Assembly: GCA_030068075.1 (NCBI GenBank)
Contig: CM057844.1
Location: 18,026,001-18,090,000, forward strand
Direction of reading: 5' to 3'
Source: Paguma larvata
Lineage: Eukaryota > Chordata > Mammalia > Carnivora > Viverridae
DNA length: 64,000 nucleotides
Below, piece by piece: positions 11,856-23,215 of this stretch. Position numbers and translations under genes: made by a program. Every line of letters starts with the position of its first letter. The first letter of the stretch is position 1. The notes beneath the pieces are model-generated. The model was not told where the DNA came from, did not search any database, and saw only the letters and a list, made by a program, of their open reading frames with translations.

Positions 11856-12065
11856 GGGGTGCCTGGGTGGCTCAGTTGGTTAGGTGTCCAACATCAGCCT
11901 AGGTCATGATCTCACCGGTCCCGAGTTCGAGCCCCACATTGGGCTCTGTGCTGATAGCTTAGAGCCTGGAGCCTATTTCAGATTCTGTGTCTCCCTCTGT
12001 CTCTCTGCTCCTCCCCCACTCACTCACTCTGTCTCTCTCAAAAATAAATATTTTTTAAAAATTTT
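11856..12065 (+). mobile_element. CAN SINE
   Basis: A full-length copy beginning GGGGTGCCTGGGTGGCTCAG, flanked by TTATTCTATT on both sides. Confidence 0.9.
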
Positions 12066-12114
12066 TAAAATTATTCTATTTGTTTCTCAGTCTGCCTGTT
12101 GACCGGGGAGGAGG

Positions 12115-12700
12115 GGTATTAATTTGGACGCCATATGCAGGAATTGTGTCCCCATGTTACCTACACTCTGTCTGACTTGGCCTCAAAGTCAGGGGTTCCC
12201 ACAACCTCCCTCCCTCAAGGCTTGATAATTTGCTAGAACAACTCACAGAACTCAGAAAAATGCTGTATTTACTCTCTCAGTTAGTTATAAAGAATACAAA
12301 TGAAGAGGTAGATGAAGGAGGTAGTTGGAGTGAGGTCCAGAAGGGTCCCAAAGACAGAGGTCTTTGTTCCCTTGGGGTTGGGGTATACCCCCCTTCTGGC
12401 ATGTCGATGTGTTCACCAATTCGGAAGCTCTCTAAAACCCAGGGTTTAAGGGTTTTTATGGAGGTTTCTTAACATAGGCATGATTGTAGCAGTTAGTGAT
12501 TAACCCAATGTCCAGTCTACCTCTCTGGTGATTAGAGAGTGTTGCTAAAAGTTCCAAGATTTTAATCAAGGTCTGGTCTTTCCAGGCACCAGCCCCCATC
12601 CTGAAGTTGTCTAGAGCCCCACCAAGAGTCCAAGGGACACTTTTGTCATTTTTATCATATGGGAAATTCGAGGGTTTTGGAAGCTCTGTGTCAGGAACCA
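12115..12700. mobile_element. ERV-type LTR relic, family unassigned
   Basis: Blocks such as CTTGATAATTTGCTAGAACA, GGATGTGTTCACCAA-like sequence, TTATGGAGGTTTCTTAACAT and ACCAGCCCCCATCCTGAAGT are those of a known mammalian LTR class. It is non-coding, with no retroviral reading frames nearby. Confidence 0.55.
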
Positions 12701-12719
12701 ACCGAAGACCAAATACCTT

Positions 12720-14580
12720 CCTTATTATACCACAATAACAATGTTTACATTATTTCATAACTCTAATTCATATTTGCTTTGTTTGTAGATTAGCTTTTTA
12801 AATTGAGTTATAATTTTATGTTTTCTACAGCCATTTGCTTTCTGAATTTTATGACTTCGTTTTTATTTTCTGCACCATTTTTCTTTTACCATATCCCAGG
12901 GTTTTTTTTCCAAACTTCTTAGAATACCAGATATTCTGTAGGTCTTCATTTGCCTCAGAGACCTCTTCCTAGGGTCCTCAGTTCTCCTTCTCTACTCTTT
13001 TTGGTTTGGATTTACTGTTTTCTGCATCCTGGGTCTTCCCCTTTCTGGATTCATTTGGTTGTTTTCTAGACCTCACCTTTGAGAACATTTCTAAGGCAGG
13101 TTATGTGAGAACTAAATTTTGAGTCCTTCCAAATATCTTGAGTGATAATCTGGGTACAGAATGTTGATTTGGCTTCCTTTGTAGGTAATCTAGTTTTTCT
13201 TACTAAAAGCTTTTGGGTTTATTTTTTGTTTTTGTTTTCATAGTGATCTTACATTTCACAATGCTGTTCTTTGGTTTAGCTACTTCTTATTCATTTGTTG
13301 GGTATCCAGAGACTCTTTAACCTGGAGGTTCGAGTTCCTTATTTCTGGGCAGTTTCTCATAGTATTCTGTGATAATTTGTTCCACTCCATTTTTGTTCTT
13401 CTCTTATATTATCTTCCAGGTTTCCTATCTTTGTACTCATTAATTTCTGTTAAATATTGTCATGTCAATTATAGGTCAATAAAACTAGAAAAAAGTAAAA
13501 TAAAGATTCAAGAAACATTTTTTCTCTCTCTTGCATATTGGAGGATTTTCCTTAAAACATGTTTGAGAATGGGGAGTTTTGTTTTTGTTTTTCTTTTTGT
13601 TTTTAATCTGGGAGCTCAGTGTCCAAGGTTCAACTGATAAGGTTTGCTTTAGGGTGAGTGGAGGGTTGGCCTTTATGCCAAGTAACCTTTCAAAGGAGAT
13701 GTTTGACTTCTACTACAAAGTGAGCCCTCTGGATTTGGGCTAGCAGGGTAGAGATCTGGCATTCACAACTTAGCCTGAGTGTGAGAGTGGGGGACTGACT
13801 GTTCTGTATGGAGACGTTCTATTCATTCCCTTATTTCTAGGAACACATCTCACTTCCGCTGTCTGTCATACCTGGCATTTCCAAGTCCTGCGTTTCTCTG
13901 CAAATATTCTGGAAAGCCTCAGTTACATCCCCATTTTCACATACTCCTAGACAATGGATTTCACTGCCCTTCCTCATTACCAACCACTCCTTCTCCAATG
14001 TTCCATCCTGTAGAAAATACTTGAAATCTCTCATTGCCTGATGACCTTTCTCCTGTTAACCTTTGTCATTGTAGGTTTATAGCTTTTTAGTCTATACTAT
14101 TATTTTAGCAGGGAACTCCATGGGGAGAAATAAAAAACAGGAGTAGCCAAGCAACCATCTTTCACCAAAAATCAATCAAATTAAGTTAGAGTTCAAAAAA
14201 TAAAGAAAGATGACTATTGTCACACTCAGCATTCTACATTTTTCAAAATCAAAGCTGCAACTATAACAACAACAGTGTTTATTGAACAGCCATTGCCAAA
14301 GTCATTCTTGTATTTCCAGAGCACTGCACTGGGATTTGAAAAGAATTCACTGTGGTGCTTTTCCTACTAACCTGGGAGTAAACTGCCACATTTTTCCTGT
14401 GGTGCCGTCTAAGAAAGTTAATAAATTCACACGAGTTCACCTACGTGACAGTTCCTCCCCTTGTTTGATCCCCTACCTGGAAGCAAGAAAAGAGGAGAAG
14501 AGAACACAGTCCTACCTCCCTGAGATGAGATGTAACATCCTAGGAGTCTCCGGTCCTTTCTCCCCAGATGACCCGCACTC
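12720..14580. other. Intergenic sequence, unassigned
   Basis: A+T-rich, with no gene and no repeat I can name. The open frames at 13377-13637 and 14282-14620 lack coding signatures. Confidence 0.4.
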
Positions 14581-14587
14581 TTTTTTT

Positions 14588-14775
14588 AATGGTTATTTAT
14601 TTTTGCAAGAGAAAGTGTGAGCAGGGGAGAGGCAGAGAGAGAGGGAGACAGAGGTTCTGAGGCAGGCTTTGTGCTGACAGCAGAAAGTCTGGCGTGGGGC
14701 TCGAACTCACAAACTGTGAGGTCATGACACGAGCCGAAGTCAGAGGCAACCGACTGAGTCACCCAGCTGCCGCCA
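14588..14775 (-). mobile_element. CAN SINE
   Basis: Reverse orientation: TTAATGGTTATTTATTTTTG, a GA-rich block, then CCGACTGAGTCACCCAGCTG. Confidence 0.88.
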
Positions 14776-14804
14776 ACCCTCACTCTTTTCTTAGTTATTT
14801 ACTT

Positions 14805-14985
14805 CTTTAAATAAACTTACTGAACATTTACCATCTTTCAGGCTCTGTGATCGAGTGCTTTACAAACATTCTCTCATTTCATAGTGACTTATGAAGTGGG
14901 TACTATTGCTCCCATTTTACAGAAGCAGAAACTAAGGCCCAGAGAATCAAACTCAAACCTGCCCAAGCCCTCTGATCTATTTTTT
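14805..14985 (-). repeat. MIR SINE
   Basis: Reverse MIR order, with CTCCCATTTTACAGAAGCAG and AAACTAAGGCCCAGAGAATC. Confidence 0.75.
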
Positions 14986-15373
14986 TTTTTTTTGAGTATT
15001 GAAGTGTCCACAAAGTAAGTTCCTTAGAGAGGTAAGCATTAACCGTCATCAGGTCAAGGTATTTACTGAATTATTAAATAGCACCAAACACTAGCTAAAG
15101 AGCACACTGCCAGGCACTTAAGGAATTAACAACAAAGAATGAGGTGATAACATAGTCATCTTCCTCATGAAAGGAGTCAACAACCAATCTGGGAGAGAAG
15201 AGTGGGATGTCACTGGACCCTAACCTCCGCTGGAGCAAGTTCTCTCTGTGTGCCTTTTATCTCTGCAGCCAGAGCAATCCTGCCAACAGTGAAGTCTTCA
15301 CAGGTTTCCTCTGCTCTTAGAATAAGTACCAAATCCTTAATGCTATCTTTGAGGTATGGTGCAACATAAACGA

Positions 15374-15600
15374 GGGGTCAGAAAACTTCCGTGTAAAGGG
15401 GTAGATAGTAAACATTTTCGGCTTTGCCAGACAAACAATCTCTGTGGCAATGTCTCCATTCTATCAGTACAGCAAGAAAGCAACCACAGAGGCTTAGTAA
15501 GTGAACATGCAAAACAGTGGTCCAACAAAACTCTCTATATAAATACAGGCAATGGGAGGATCTGGCCTGCAATTCATAATGTGTGGACTTGTGGTATAAA
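15374..15600 (+). mobile_element. hAT-type DNA transposon relic (MER1/Charlie-like)
   Basis: It contains GGGGTCAGAAAACTTCCGTG, AGATAGTAAACATTTTCGGC and GGATCTGGCCTGCAATTCAT, matching a common mammalian DNA transposon fossil. Confidence 0.65.
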
Positions 15601-15605
15601 CCATG

Positions 15606-15705
15606 CATCTTAAACTTTATCCTTCCTAACCACCCAAGGATCTTGTTAAATACAGATTTTAATACAGTGTGTCTGGGGTAGAGATTGAGATTCTATACAT
15701 ATTTT
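15606..15705 (+). mobile_element. MER5-type relic, partial
   Basis: A short stretch with ATCTTGTTAAATACAGATTT and TGTCTGGGGTAGAGATTGAG. It appears truncated by the L1 fragment that follows. Confidence 0.5.
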
Positions 15706-15935
15706 TTAAATTCAAGTTGGTTATCATATAGTGTAATAATGGTTTCGGGAGTAGGATTTATTGATCCATCACTTACATACAACACCCAGTGCTCATCCCA
15801 AGTTCCCTCCTTAATGCCCATCTCCCATTTAGCCCATCCCCCACACCCAACACCCCTCCAGCAACCCTCAGTTTGTTCTCTGTATTTAAGAATCCTTTGC
15901 TGCAAATGGCAAGATTTCATTCATTTTGATCACTG
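15700..15935 (-). mobile_element. Carnivore L1 fragment with internal deletion
   Basis: It contains CATACAACACCCAGTGCTCA, CCATCTCCCATTTAGCCCAT and CTCAGTTTGTTCTCTGTATT, then jumps to GCAAATGGCAAGATTTCATT, which in full elements lies further along. The orientation is antisense to L1. Confidence 0.7.
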
Positions 15936-16309
15936 AGTGAAAGAAAATCTCTTTTTGTTGAATCTCTTCATTCAAAACTCATCTCAGGTGCCCCATTCCT
16001 TAGAAAAGATGCTCCAGGGTAAGTCAAGCACACCCCCCATATGCTCTCATTGGTCCAGATACCTCTCCATCAGAGTGATTGTCCACATTTATAATTTTAT
16101 ATTTGCTTGTGTCATTCTTAAGGGCTATCTCGTCCATTGGAATGTAAGCTGCTTGAGAAGAGATGATACGCCATTTTGGTTATTTTATACCATGTCCCTA
16201 GCACAGTTTTCTTCAATAATTGCTACTCCATAAATACTGAATAGATCAAGGAAGCAATTAATCAATCCTTATTGTCTAGAATGACCCTCAGTTAAGATAG
16301 GCTAACTTT

Positions 16310-16380
16310 TTAATTTTTTTTCTTTTACTTTGAGAGAGAGAGTGTATGTGTGTACATATGCCAGGGAGAGGGGCAGGGGA

Positions 16381-16431
<51 letters not shown>

Positions 16432-16475
16432 CTCAAGGAGACTCTGTGCTAAGGGTGGACATAGGGCCAAGCCCT
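16310..16475 (-). mobile_element. Partial CAN SINE with (GA)n
   Basis: A T-rich end, a GA-rich block expanded at 16382-16430, and a short remnant of the body; the tRNA-like head is missing. Confidence 0.7.
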
Positions 16476-16744
16476 CTGATCTACTTAGTGTCAGCAATGC
16501 AAGCAGATAAACCCAGACTGGTCATTTTCCAAAACCTTTAAACCACCACATTGTAAAGTCACTGCCAGAGGTAAGAATACGACACATGGTTCCCAAAACA
16601 GTATTGGGTTTGAAAACTCTGGGTTACAAGAATCGTCATCTGTAATGGTCTTCCCTCCCCTGCTCACCAGAAGGTCATGGCTGGCTCCGGTACCCCAAGT
16701 CCCCTTACCCTCTTAGCAAGTTGCTCCAGGGTCAAGGCACGCTC

Positions 16745-16793
16745 CTGTCCTCCCCCTCCTCCCCTTCCTCCACTTCCTCCTCCTCCTCCTCCT
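16745..16793. repeat. (TCC)n simple repeat
   Basis: Imperfect TCC/CTC units. Confidence 0.85.
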
Positions 16794-16794
16794 G

Positions 16795-17240
16795 GTTTTA
16801 AATAATTTTAGAATTACAGAAATGTTACAAAAATAGTACACGGAGAACTTTATACCTTTCACCCAGCTTCCTCTTGTTAACATCATAGAAAACCACAGTA
16901 CAATTACAGAAACCAAGAAATTAGTATTGAAATAATGCTATGAACTAATCTACTGCCCTATTCCAACTTCAAAAGCTTTCCCTCTGACGTCTTCTCTCTG
17001 TTCCAGGATTCAGTTCAGGATCTTACATGGCATTTAGTTGCCACGTCTCCTCAGTCTCCTCTGATCTGAGACGGTTCCTCAGTTTTTCTGCCTCTTATGA
17101 CCCTGCATGTTCTCATGATTAAATTGAAGTTACAATCATGGCAAGAACGCCATGGACGTGATGCTGTGCCCTTCTCAGGAGGTGTGTGAGGTCAATATGC
17201 ATTACTGCCAACAATGTTCATTTTGATCACTACTTTTTTC
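16795..17240 (-). mobile_element. Old L1 3' UTR relic
   Basis: It contains GAATTACAGAAATGTTACAA, CACCCAGCTTCCTCTTGTTA and GATCTTACATGGCATTTAGT, then CAGTCTCCTCTGATCTGAGA, the pattern of ancient L1M 3' ends in antisense. Confidence 0.6.
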
Positions 17241-18289
17241 CACTCTGATGTTACTATCTTTCTCTAGGTAATTGACAAATACTTTGCAGGAAGATACCTC
17301 GAAACTGCAAATATCCTGTTTCTCATCATATTTTCACTCACTGATTTTTAAATCTATCTTGTGATTCCTGTCTCCACATCTCACTCACTTCCAAATTAAA
17401 GTCACGTCTGAGTACACCTGAGTGACAGAGGCCAGTTTGTAGCCCTGTGCCCTAGCTGCAGGGGAGATCGGGAATTTGAGTCCTGATTTCTAGACTGGGA
17501 TACTAACATGACGATTTCTACAAACATAAAGAGGACTCGCCAAGGAAGGCAGGCAGTCATGAATATGACTGATGTCCATTGTAATCACCAAGCTATTTTA
17601 AAATGAAAAAAGCAAAAACATAGAACAATATTTATATGATACTATCACTTGTACAAAGAGCAAAAATAGTCTACATGCATAGACTATCTCTGGAAGGTTC
17701 TAGAGGAAATATGTAACCATTTTTGAGGAAGAGAAGTTTACTATCAAAGAGGAGGATGACTTGATTAGCAGTGTATACTCTTTTGTACCCTTTGATTGAG
17801 ATGGATGTAAAGGAGGTAAGAGAAAGAAAGAAGGGAGGGAGGGAGGGAGGAAGTGAAGGACGGAGGGAGGGAGTGACCACCTTTCTTGTTCCTCTCATCC
17901 TCAGTGGTGGGTTCTAGTGTGGCCTCCGGCAAGTCCTTCTTAACTTTTCTCTCTCCATCTAGTGCCTGTAGATGCATCAGGACACACCCTCTCCGCCCTC
18001 GCAAGGAGAAAATTATAGAACTTGCCTGGGCATAGAAAGTGCTCGTTATCCGTCCAGCTGGAAGGGCGGGTGTAGATTTAATAGGCACATTTGGCTTCTT
18101 TGCACCGAACACAACATGATCTCCACAAACACGAACACAGCTCCCGAGTCCTGGGGACTGAGTGAAAATAAAAATATGTTTCAGGAACCTGTTGCCATTT
18201 CTCAGTTGCTAGACATTTAACATGTTTCTAATACTTAACAAAGAAGTTGTACATTGGAGAACACCCTGTCTGGTCAGATAAAACCATTG

Positions 18290-18290
<1 letters not shown>
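17241..18290. other. Intergenic sequence with a GGGA-rich purine tract
   Basis: A purine-rich simple repeat lies at 17821-17874 (AGAA/GGGA units). The rest is unassigned. Confidence 0.45.
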
Positions 18291-18291
<1 letters not shown>

Positions 18292-18324
<33 letters not shown>

Positions 18325-18331
18325 AAAAAAA
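18292..18331. repeat. Poly(A) tract
   Basis: Thirty-two A residues, one C, then seven A. No SINE body lies directly upstream. Confidence 0.9.
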
Positions 18332-18334
18332 CTC

Positions 18335-19155
18335 CAGCCCTTTGTCCTTCCAGCAGCTTTTTCTCATTCTCAATTAAGTATATAGAGGACTGAGGGCTCA
18401 TCCAGTGGGAGTGCAAAGGTGCTGGAGGAAGAAAGTCGCTTGTGTTTACAAGACAAGGAGGACCTTCAAAGGTCCCTTCCTGTTATTTCCCTTATTCCCT
18501 TATTTCCCTTTCCTGTTCAATGAATAAGAATGTGGTCACATTTCACACCCAGTCCAATTCACCCATATCCCATGTGATAATGCAGACATGACTAACTTAC
18601 CTTTGGAGAATACTAATTGTCACATCAGTTTTTCAGTATCTGGGTGTCTGATAAGTTATTTCTTTCAATATTTGTTTGTACCATGGACACATAAAGTTTT
18701 GACGTCAGGAGATAGAGCTCCTCTTTTTCCTCCACCTTCTGCCAACAGAAGCCAACCACAACTATCTGCTAACTTAAAAACAGCTGAAAACAGTTTTCTA
18801 GAGACTACAGGTTATTATAGGCAACTATCAAGCTCTTATCCAATGCTTCAAAGTCCATCTTGAAAATCATCTCCTTTCCAAAATCTTTTCTCATCCTTCC
18901 CCCAACTCTGTAAACTTTGCCCAAGGAGATACTCCTCTTATGTATTCCCCAGCATCATAATTAGATCTGAAGATAAAGTCTGTGCCTAGATGTTCCGAGC
19001 ATTTTCAGCACATATCACGGAGTCTGGCCCACAGTAATACAATGGCTGAATGAATTAAATAAACTAATTCATTGCTTGATTAGTATGTGTAGATTAAATA
19101 ACTGATTCAAAGTGTTGATTTTGTGTGTTTTTTAAGAGAGAGAAATGGTGACTAT
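18335..19155. other. Intergenic sequence, unassigned
   Basis: No gene or clearly nameable repeat was recognised. Confidence 0.4.
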
Positions 19156-19158
19156 TGC

Positions 19159-19201
19159 ACATATATATGTATATATGCACACACACACACATATATATAT
19201 G
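19159..19201. repeat. AT/CA-rich microsatellite
   Basis: Mixed ATAT and ACAC units. Confidence 0.85.
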
Positions 19202-19309
19202 AAATTTTAAAGCCAGAATACAGTTTTTAATTCATTTCTAACCCAGGATCTTAAGGGATGTGTCGGACTTGCCACAAGGATGATAATAACCAGGTATTAA
19301 GTAAGTTAA

Positions 19310-19680
19310 AAACAAACAAACAAACAAAATGCCTAGGACACACAATATGAAACACAATATGGATGAAACTCAAAAACATAATGTTGAACACAGGAAGCCA
19401 GACATTAAATAGCACATACCATCTGGTACCATTTATATACAATACAAAGATCAGCAAAACCCAGGTAAGGAGTTAAAAGTCAAGATAGTGGTTACTGTTG
19501 GGGGGAGAGGGGGTGGCAGTAACTAAAAGGGGGAACTAGGAAACTCTGGGGGACTGGTAATTTTTTTATCTTGATGCTCATTACACAGGTGTGTTCAGTA
19601 TGTGAAAATTCATCAGCTATACATTCATGATTTGTGTTCTTGCATACAAATATAAAATATATTTCAGTTAAAAGCCTAAA
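19310..19680 (+). mobile_element. Old L1 3' end relic
   Basis: It contains GTACCATTTATATACAATAC, then a G-rich AACTAAAAGGGGGAACTAGG block and AATTCATCAGCTATACATTC, as in L1M 3' ends read in sense. Confidence 0.6.
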
Positions 19681-19685
19681 AAATA

Positions 19686-19890
19686 GGGGCGCCTGGGTGG
19701 CTCAATTGGCTAAGCAGCTGACTCTTGATTTCACCTCAAGTCATGACCTCATAGTCCCAAGATTGAGACCCAAATCAGGCTCTGCACTGACAGCCCAGAG
19801 CCTTCTTGGGATTCTATCTCTCTCTCAGCCCTCTTCCCAACTCTCATGCTCTCTCTAAAAATTAATAAGTAAACATTAAAAAAAAAACTT
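19686..19890 (+). mobile_element. CAN SINE (older subfamily with CTCTTGATTTC body)
   Basis: It begins GGGGCGCCTGGGTGGCTCAA and continues with GCTGACTCTTGATTTCACCT, differing from the young feline subfamily. Confidence 0.88.
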
Positions 19891-20023
19891 AAAAAATAAC
19901 AGACCAAACAGAAAGCTTAAAGCCAGTTAAATTCTTCAACAAAACCCAGATATTTTCAACTAAAGTGAGACACCAATTTGGTATAAATGAAACCAACTAC
20001 TTCAAGACCACACATGTAATCTT

Positions 20024-20220
20024 TTTTTTTTTTTAATGTTTATTTACTTTTGAGAGAGAGAGACAGAGCGTGAGCAGGGGAGGGGAGGAGAGAGAGGGAG
20101 ACACAGAATCTAAAGCAGGCTCCAGGCTCAGAGCCTGATGTGGGGCTCAAACTCAACAACGGTGAGATCTTGACCTGAGCTGAAGTCGGTTGCTTAACCG
20201 CCTGAGCCACCCAGGTGCCC
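20024..20220 (-). mobile_element. CAN SINE with exact 16-bp TSD
   Basis: A full SINE in reverse orientation, flanked by CCACACATGTAATCTT at 20008-20023 and 20221-20236. Confidence 0.93.
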
Positions 20221-20689
20221 CCACACATGTAATCTTAAAGAATGTCTCTATCCTAAGCAGCCATGAGCAGTCTCCACAAAGCAACTCTTTAAAAATTTTC
20301 TGCCCAAGATAACATATTTGCTCAGTTGGTGTTGGGTACATAGGGAAGGGGGACCAGATGACAGTTGACATTATTCCTGTAGTTGACAAACTACCAAATT
20401 AGGAATTTTGGTTTCAAGTTTTAATTATTTTGTTTTAATTATAAAAATCCATATTTGGATTTTAACAATTAAACTGACCTTTTTAAAAATAAATGTAAAA
20501 TACTTTCAAAACAATTATAACTGTTGAATATGGTAATGTTCAAGCAAAAACAAAGATTCCACTTCTAAATTTTACAGTATTTTAAATGAAGTCATCACGA
20601 GCTTTATGTACTTGGTGTAAATAGCTTAAAGCCTATATTATACTGCGTGAAATTCTGCCAAGGACTGAATGAAATCCCACCCCGTAATG

Positions 20690-20890
20690 GCGGTGGACAG
20701 CCCATCTCTCTACCCATTTCACAGATGAGGAAACTATCATTGCCTTGACTTTTCATGAAACCACTGTATCCTTACAGCTCAGCCCCAGACCTGGCACATA
20801 GTAAACACTCAACGGATGTGTGTAATATGAACCAAGGAGGCTTGGACAGGTTGTGTAAATTGCCCAAGGTCACCCACCCTTCCAGGGTGG
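20690..20890 (-). repeat. MIR split by a short L2-like piece
   Basis: MIR sequence (CCCATTTCACAGATGAGGAA) is interrupted by CAGACCTGGCACATAGTAAA-type sequence and resumes as AAATTGCCCAAGGTCACCCA. It lies about 350 bp before the CpG island. Confidence 0.6.
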
Positions 20891-21239
20891 CCCAGCCTTC
20901 TTTGGTAGTAAATCCGACCGGAAGGCGACAGGGACCAGGTGGTGAATCCGAGGTGAGCCACCGGATTCTGGCCTGGGGCGTGGCCTTGGGTTGCCCCTGG
21001 GTCTCACATTGTGCATATTTTGGGTGCCTCACCCTTCTCAGGGGTTTACATCATCCTGTTACTCAGAGATGAGCCGCTCTTGTTTCTTCCATATGGTGAT
21101 CGCAGGTCTCCCAAGCTCTATAAGGGGAAATTAGAGTCCTCCGGCCCGGACGTACCCCGGGGTGTGAGTGATAGGTATACCTGGAGGGCAGGGGACCTAG
21201 CCAGTCTAACCACTTGGGCTGCTAGTCCCCAGCGGGCCT

Positions 21240-21770
21240 CAGGAACCGGGAAAACTGGAGGCGCCCTGCAATGAGCTGGCTGAGAGGTCGCTAGAGGGGC
21301 GCAGGGAGTGACCGTCCGCCTCGGTTCTCCCCGCTCTCCCGCCGCGCCGCAGCCCTTCGGCCGCCCTCAGCCTTCATAACACTGCGGAGCGCTTCTCCTC
21401 TCCGGGAGCGAGATCCAGCAGGCCCGGGGCTGGGCGTGCCCTCACCTGCCCCGCCGCGCGTCGGCCTCGGCCGGGCCTCCGCGGGCAGCGCAGGGCGGAG
21501 ACCGCGCACCCGGCGCCCCGCTGGGGGCGGGCGCCGAGCTTCGGCGGGAGGTCACGGGCGGCTTCCCCGCAGCGGCAGCGCGCAGCCCCGGCGGCCCAGC
21601 CTAGCGGAGTCGCCGCCCCCGCGAGCGCGGACCGGCGCTTCGCCAGCTTCCGCCGCTTCGCGCGCGGACCCAGCCTGGGGCGCCTCCGCCGGGCTCTGGG
21701 GGCGCAGACGTCCACGTGCGAGGCTGCACGCCACCCGCGCCCGGAAAGCAGGTGGGTGCCGAGGGCTGGG
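21240..21770 (+). promoter_or_regulatory. FERMT1: CpG-island promoter of FERMT1
   Basis: A sharply bounded stretch very rich in G+C and CpG, in a window that is otherwise A+T-rich. It contains GC-box-like motifs (for example GGGGCGGG at 21524-21531) and no convincing TATA box, as expected for a dispersed-start promoter. It lies 3.5 kb upstream of the first coding exon in the correct orientation. The exact transcription start cannot be read from sequence alone. Confidence 0.85.
21300..21751 (+). other. FERMT1: Putative non-coding exon 1 of FERMT1 (5' UTR)
   Basis: The 3' edge is supported by a good donor, GAAAGCAG|GTGGGT, after 21751 inside the CpG island; the 5' edge is arbitrary. Splicing to the acceptor at 25251 adds 18 nt of 5' UTR before the ATG. 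No ATG occurs in 21300-21751 on the + strand, so there would be no upstream start codon. An in-frame TAG at 21602-21604 closes the coding frame upstream, so an ATG-initiated N-terminal extension through exon 1 is excluded. Confidence 0.65.
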
Positions 21771-22114
21771 GAGGGGGAGGGCAGGGAGGGTGCTGTAACG
21801 GGCACCGCCGATATCCGAAACCCCTGCCTCTTCCTTTCTGCAGTCCCTTGCACGTAAATAGCTGCTGAATTAAAAATAACCCCCTGCCTGGGACCACTTT
21901 CTTTGGCCTTGCGTATCTGGCCTCGCAAAATAAACTCTCAGTCTAGCCGCGGGGGCTGCGCTCCTGGGTCGAGGGGCAGGTTTCTCTCTACCCACCACAC
22001 TCCCTCTGGTCCCAGGACCCTGCAAGGCTGGCAATGGACAGGCCCAGTGGCCTTTGGACAGGCACTCCGATCTTCCAGGGAAAGCATCAGGGGCTATTTC
22101 TCTCGTTTTTCTGT

Positions 22115-22190
22115 CTGGCTGTCCGTCTGCCTTTCCGTCTGTCCGTCTGCCTTTCCGTCTGTCCGTCTGCCTTTCTGTCTGTTCTTTCTT
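22115..22190. repeat. 20-bp minisatellite near the CpG island
   Basis: The unit GTCCGTCTGCCTTTCCGTCT occurs at 22121-22140 and 22141-22160, with a one-base variant at 22161-22180 and a partial unit before it. Confidence 0.95.
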
Positions 22191-22544
22191 GAATTTTGTT
22201 TGCAAGTGGACAGCTGGGCTTCACGCGGGGAAGGCAGGTCTGCTGGTGCACTTGGTTTCCGTTCTGGTCTCCTTAGATGTGCTTTCCGGGTTGGAGTTTG
22301 CTGCTCTCCTCAACAAGTAACAGCTTGCTGCAGATGAGAAGTTCACTCAAAAATGAAGGTGCAGAAAGATAGGAGAGGAATGTGGGGAAACCAGATTGTC
22401 TAATTTTAGCCTGAATTTCGCTGTAAACGAATCACCATATATTGTCTGGGTGAGAAGTGTTTTGACTGCCCAGGTTAGGAAAAGACCTATACTGATACTC
22501 ATGAAACAAGCAGTAAGGAGTCACTTTAAAGTACAAATTTTTTA

Positions 22545-22715
22545 GGGGCGCCTGGGTGGCTCAGTCGGTTGAGCATCCGACTTCTGCTCAGGTCATGATC
22601 TACCGATTTGTGAGGTCCAGCCCCGCATCAGGCTCTGTGCTGACAGCTCAGAGCCTGGAGGCTGCTGCTTCAGATTCTGTATCTCCCTCTCTCTCTCTGT
22701 TCCTCCCTAGCTCAT

Positions 22716-22758
<43 letters not shown>

Positions 22759-22790
22759 AATAAAGATTTAAAAAAAATTTTTTTAAACTA
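22545..22790 (+). mobile_element. CAN SINE with (CT)n expansion, intron 1
   Basis: A full-length copy; the CT-rich middle is expanded at 22717-22756. The flanks AAAGTACAAATTTTTTA and AAACTACAAATTTTTTA are a near-perfect target-site duplication. Confidence 0.92.
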
Positions 22791-22989
22791 CAAATTTTTT
22801 AAATACCTAAACCTCAAACCATAGCATTTTAGAAATTGTGAGAGTCTTAAAGTCAAATAGTTCAATGCCATATTGTGGAGTTATCTTTATTGCCTCCTCA
22901 CTGGGAAAGATGTTAGTAGAAACACTCAGAGTTTAGCTCCTGTGGTTGTAAGAGTTTTATTTCATATTTGTGTTTCAACTTTGTCAAGG

Positions 22990-23215
22990 ACATGTCCCAG
23001 TATAGTGGTTGAAAGTTTGGAGTTAGAAAGACCTGGATTTCTGTCTAGGCTCCTCCATCTAACTTGCTGTGACTTCCAACAAGTCGTCTAACTCTCTGAG
23101 CCTGAGTTTCCTCATTTCTAAATGGGACTGCTGAGCAGGTAAAGGAGATAACACATACTTCGTGCTTCACGCAGAGTACATCGCCGGGTAAGTACATAAT
23201 AAATGATACTTGAGC
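22990..23215 (+). repeat. MIR SINE
   Basis: A nearly full MIR: AGTATAGTGGTTGAAAGTTT, then CTGAGTTTCCTCATTTCTAA. Confidence 0.8.

Noticed and set aside
21374..21928. 184-codon minus-strand and 120-codon plus-strand open frames in the CpG island
   Set aside because: High G+C DNA has few stop codons, so long chance frames are expected. Neither shows a domain, and composition is Arg/Ala/Pro/Gly-rich in every frame.
22115..22190. CRISPR-like array
   Set aside because: The 20-bp units are directly adjacent with no unique spacers, and the genome is mammalian; it is a minisatellite.
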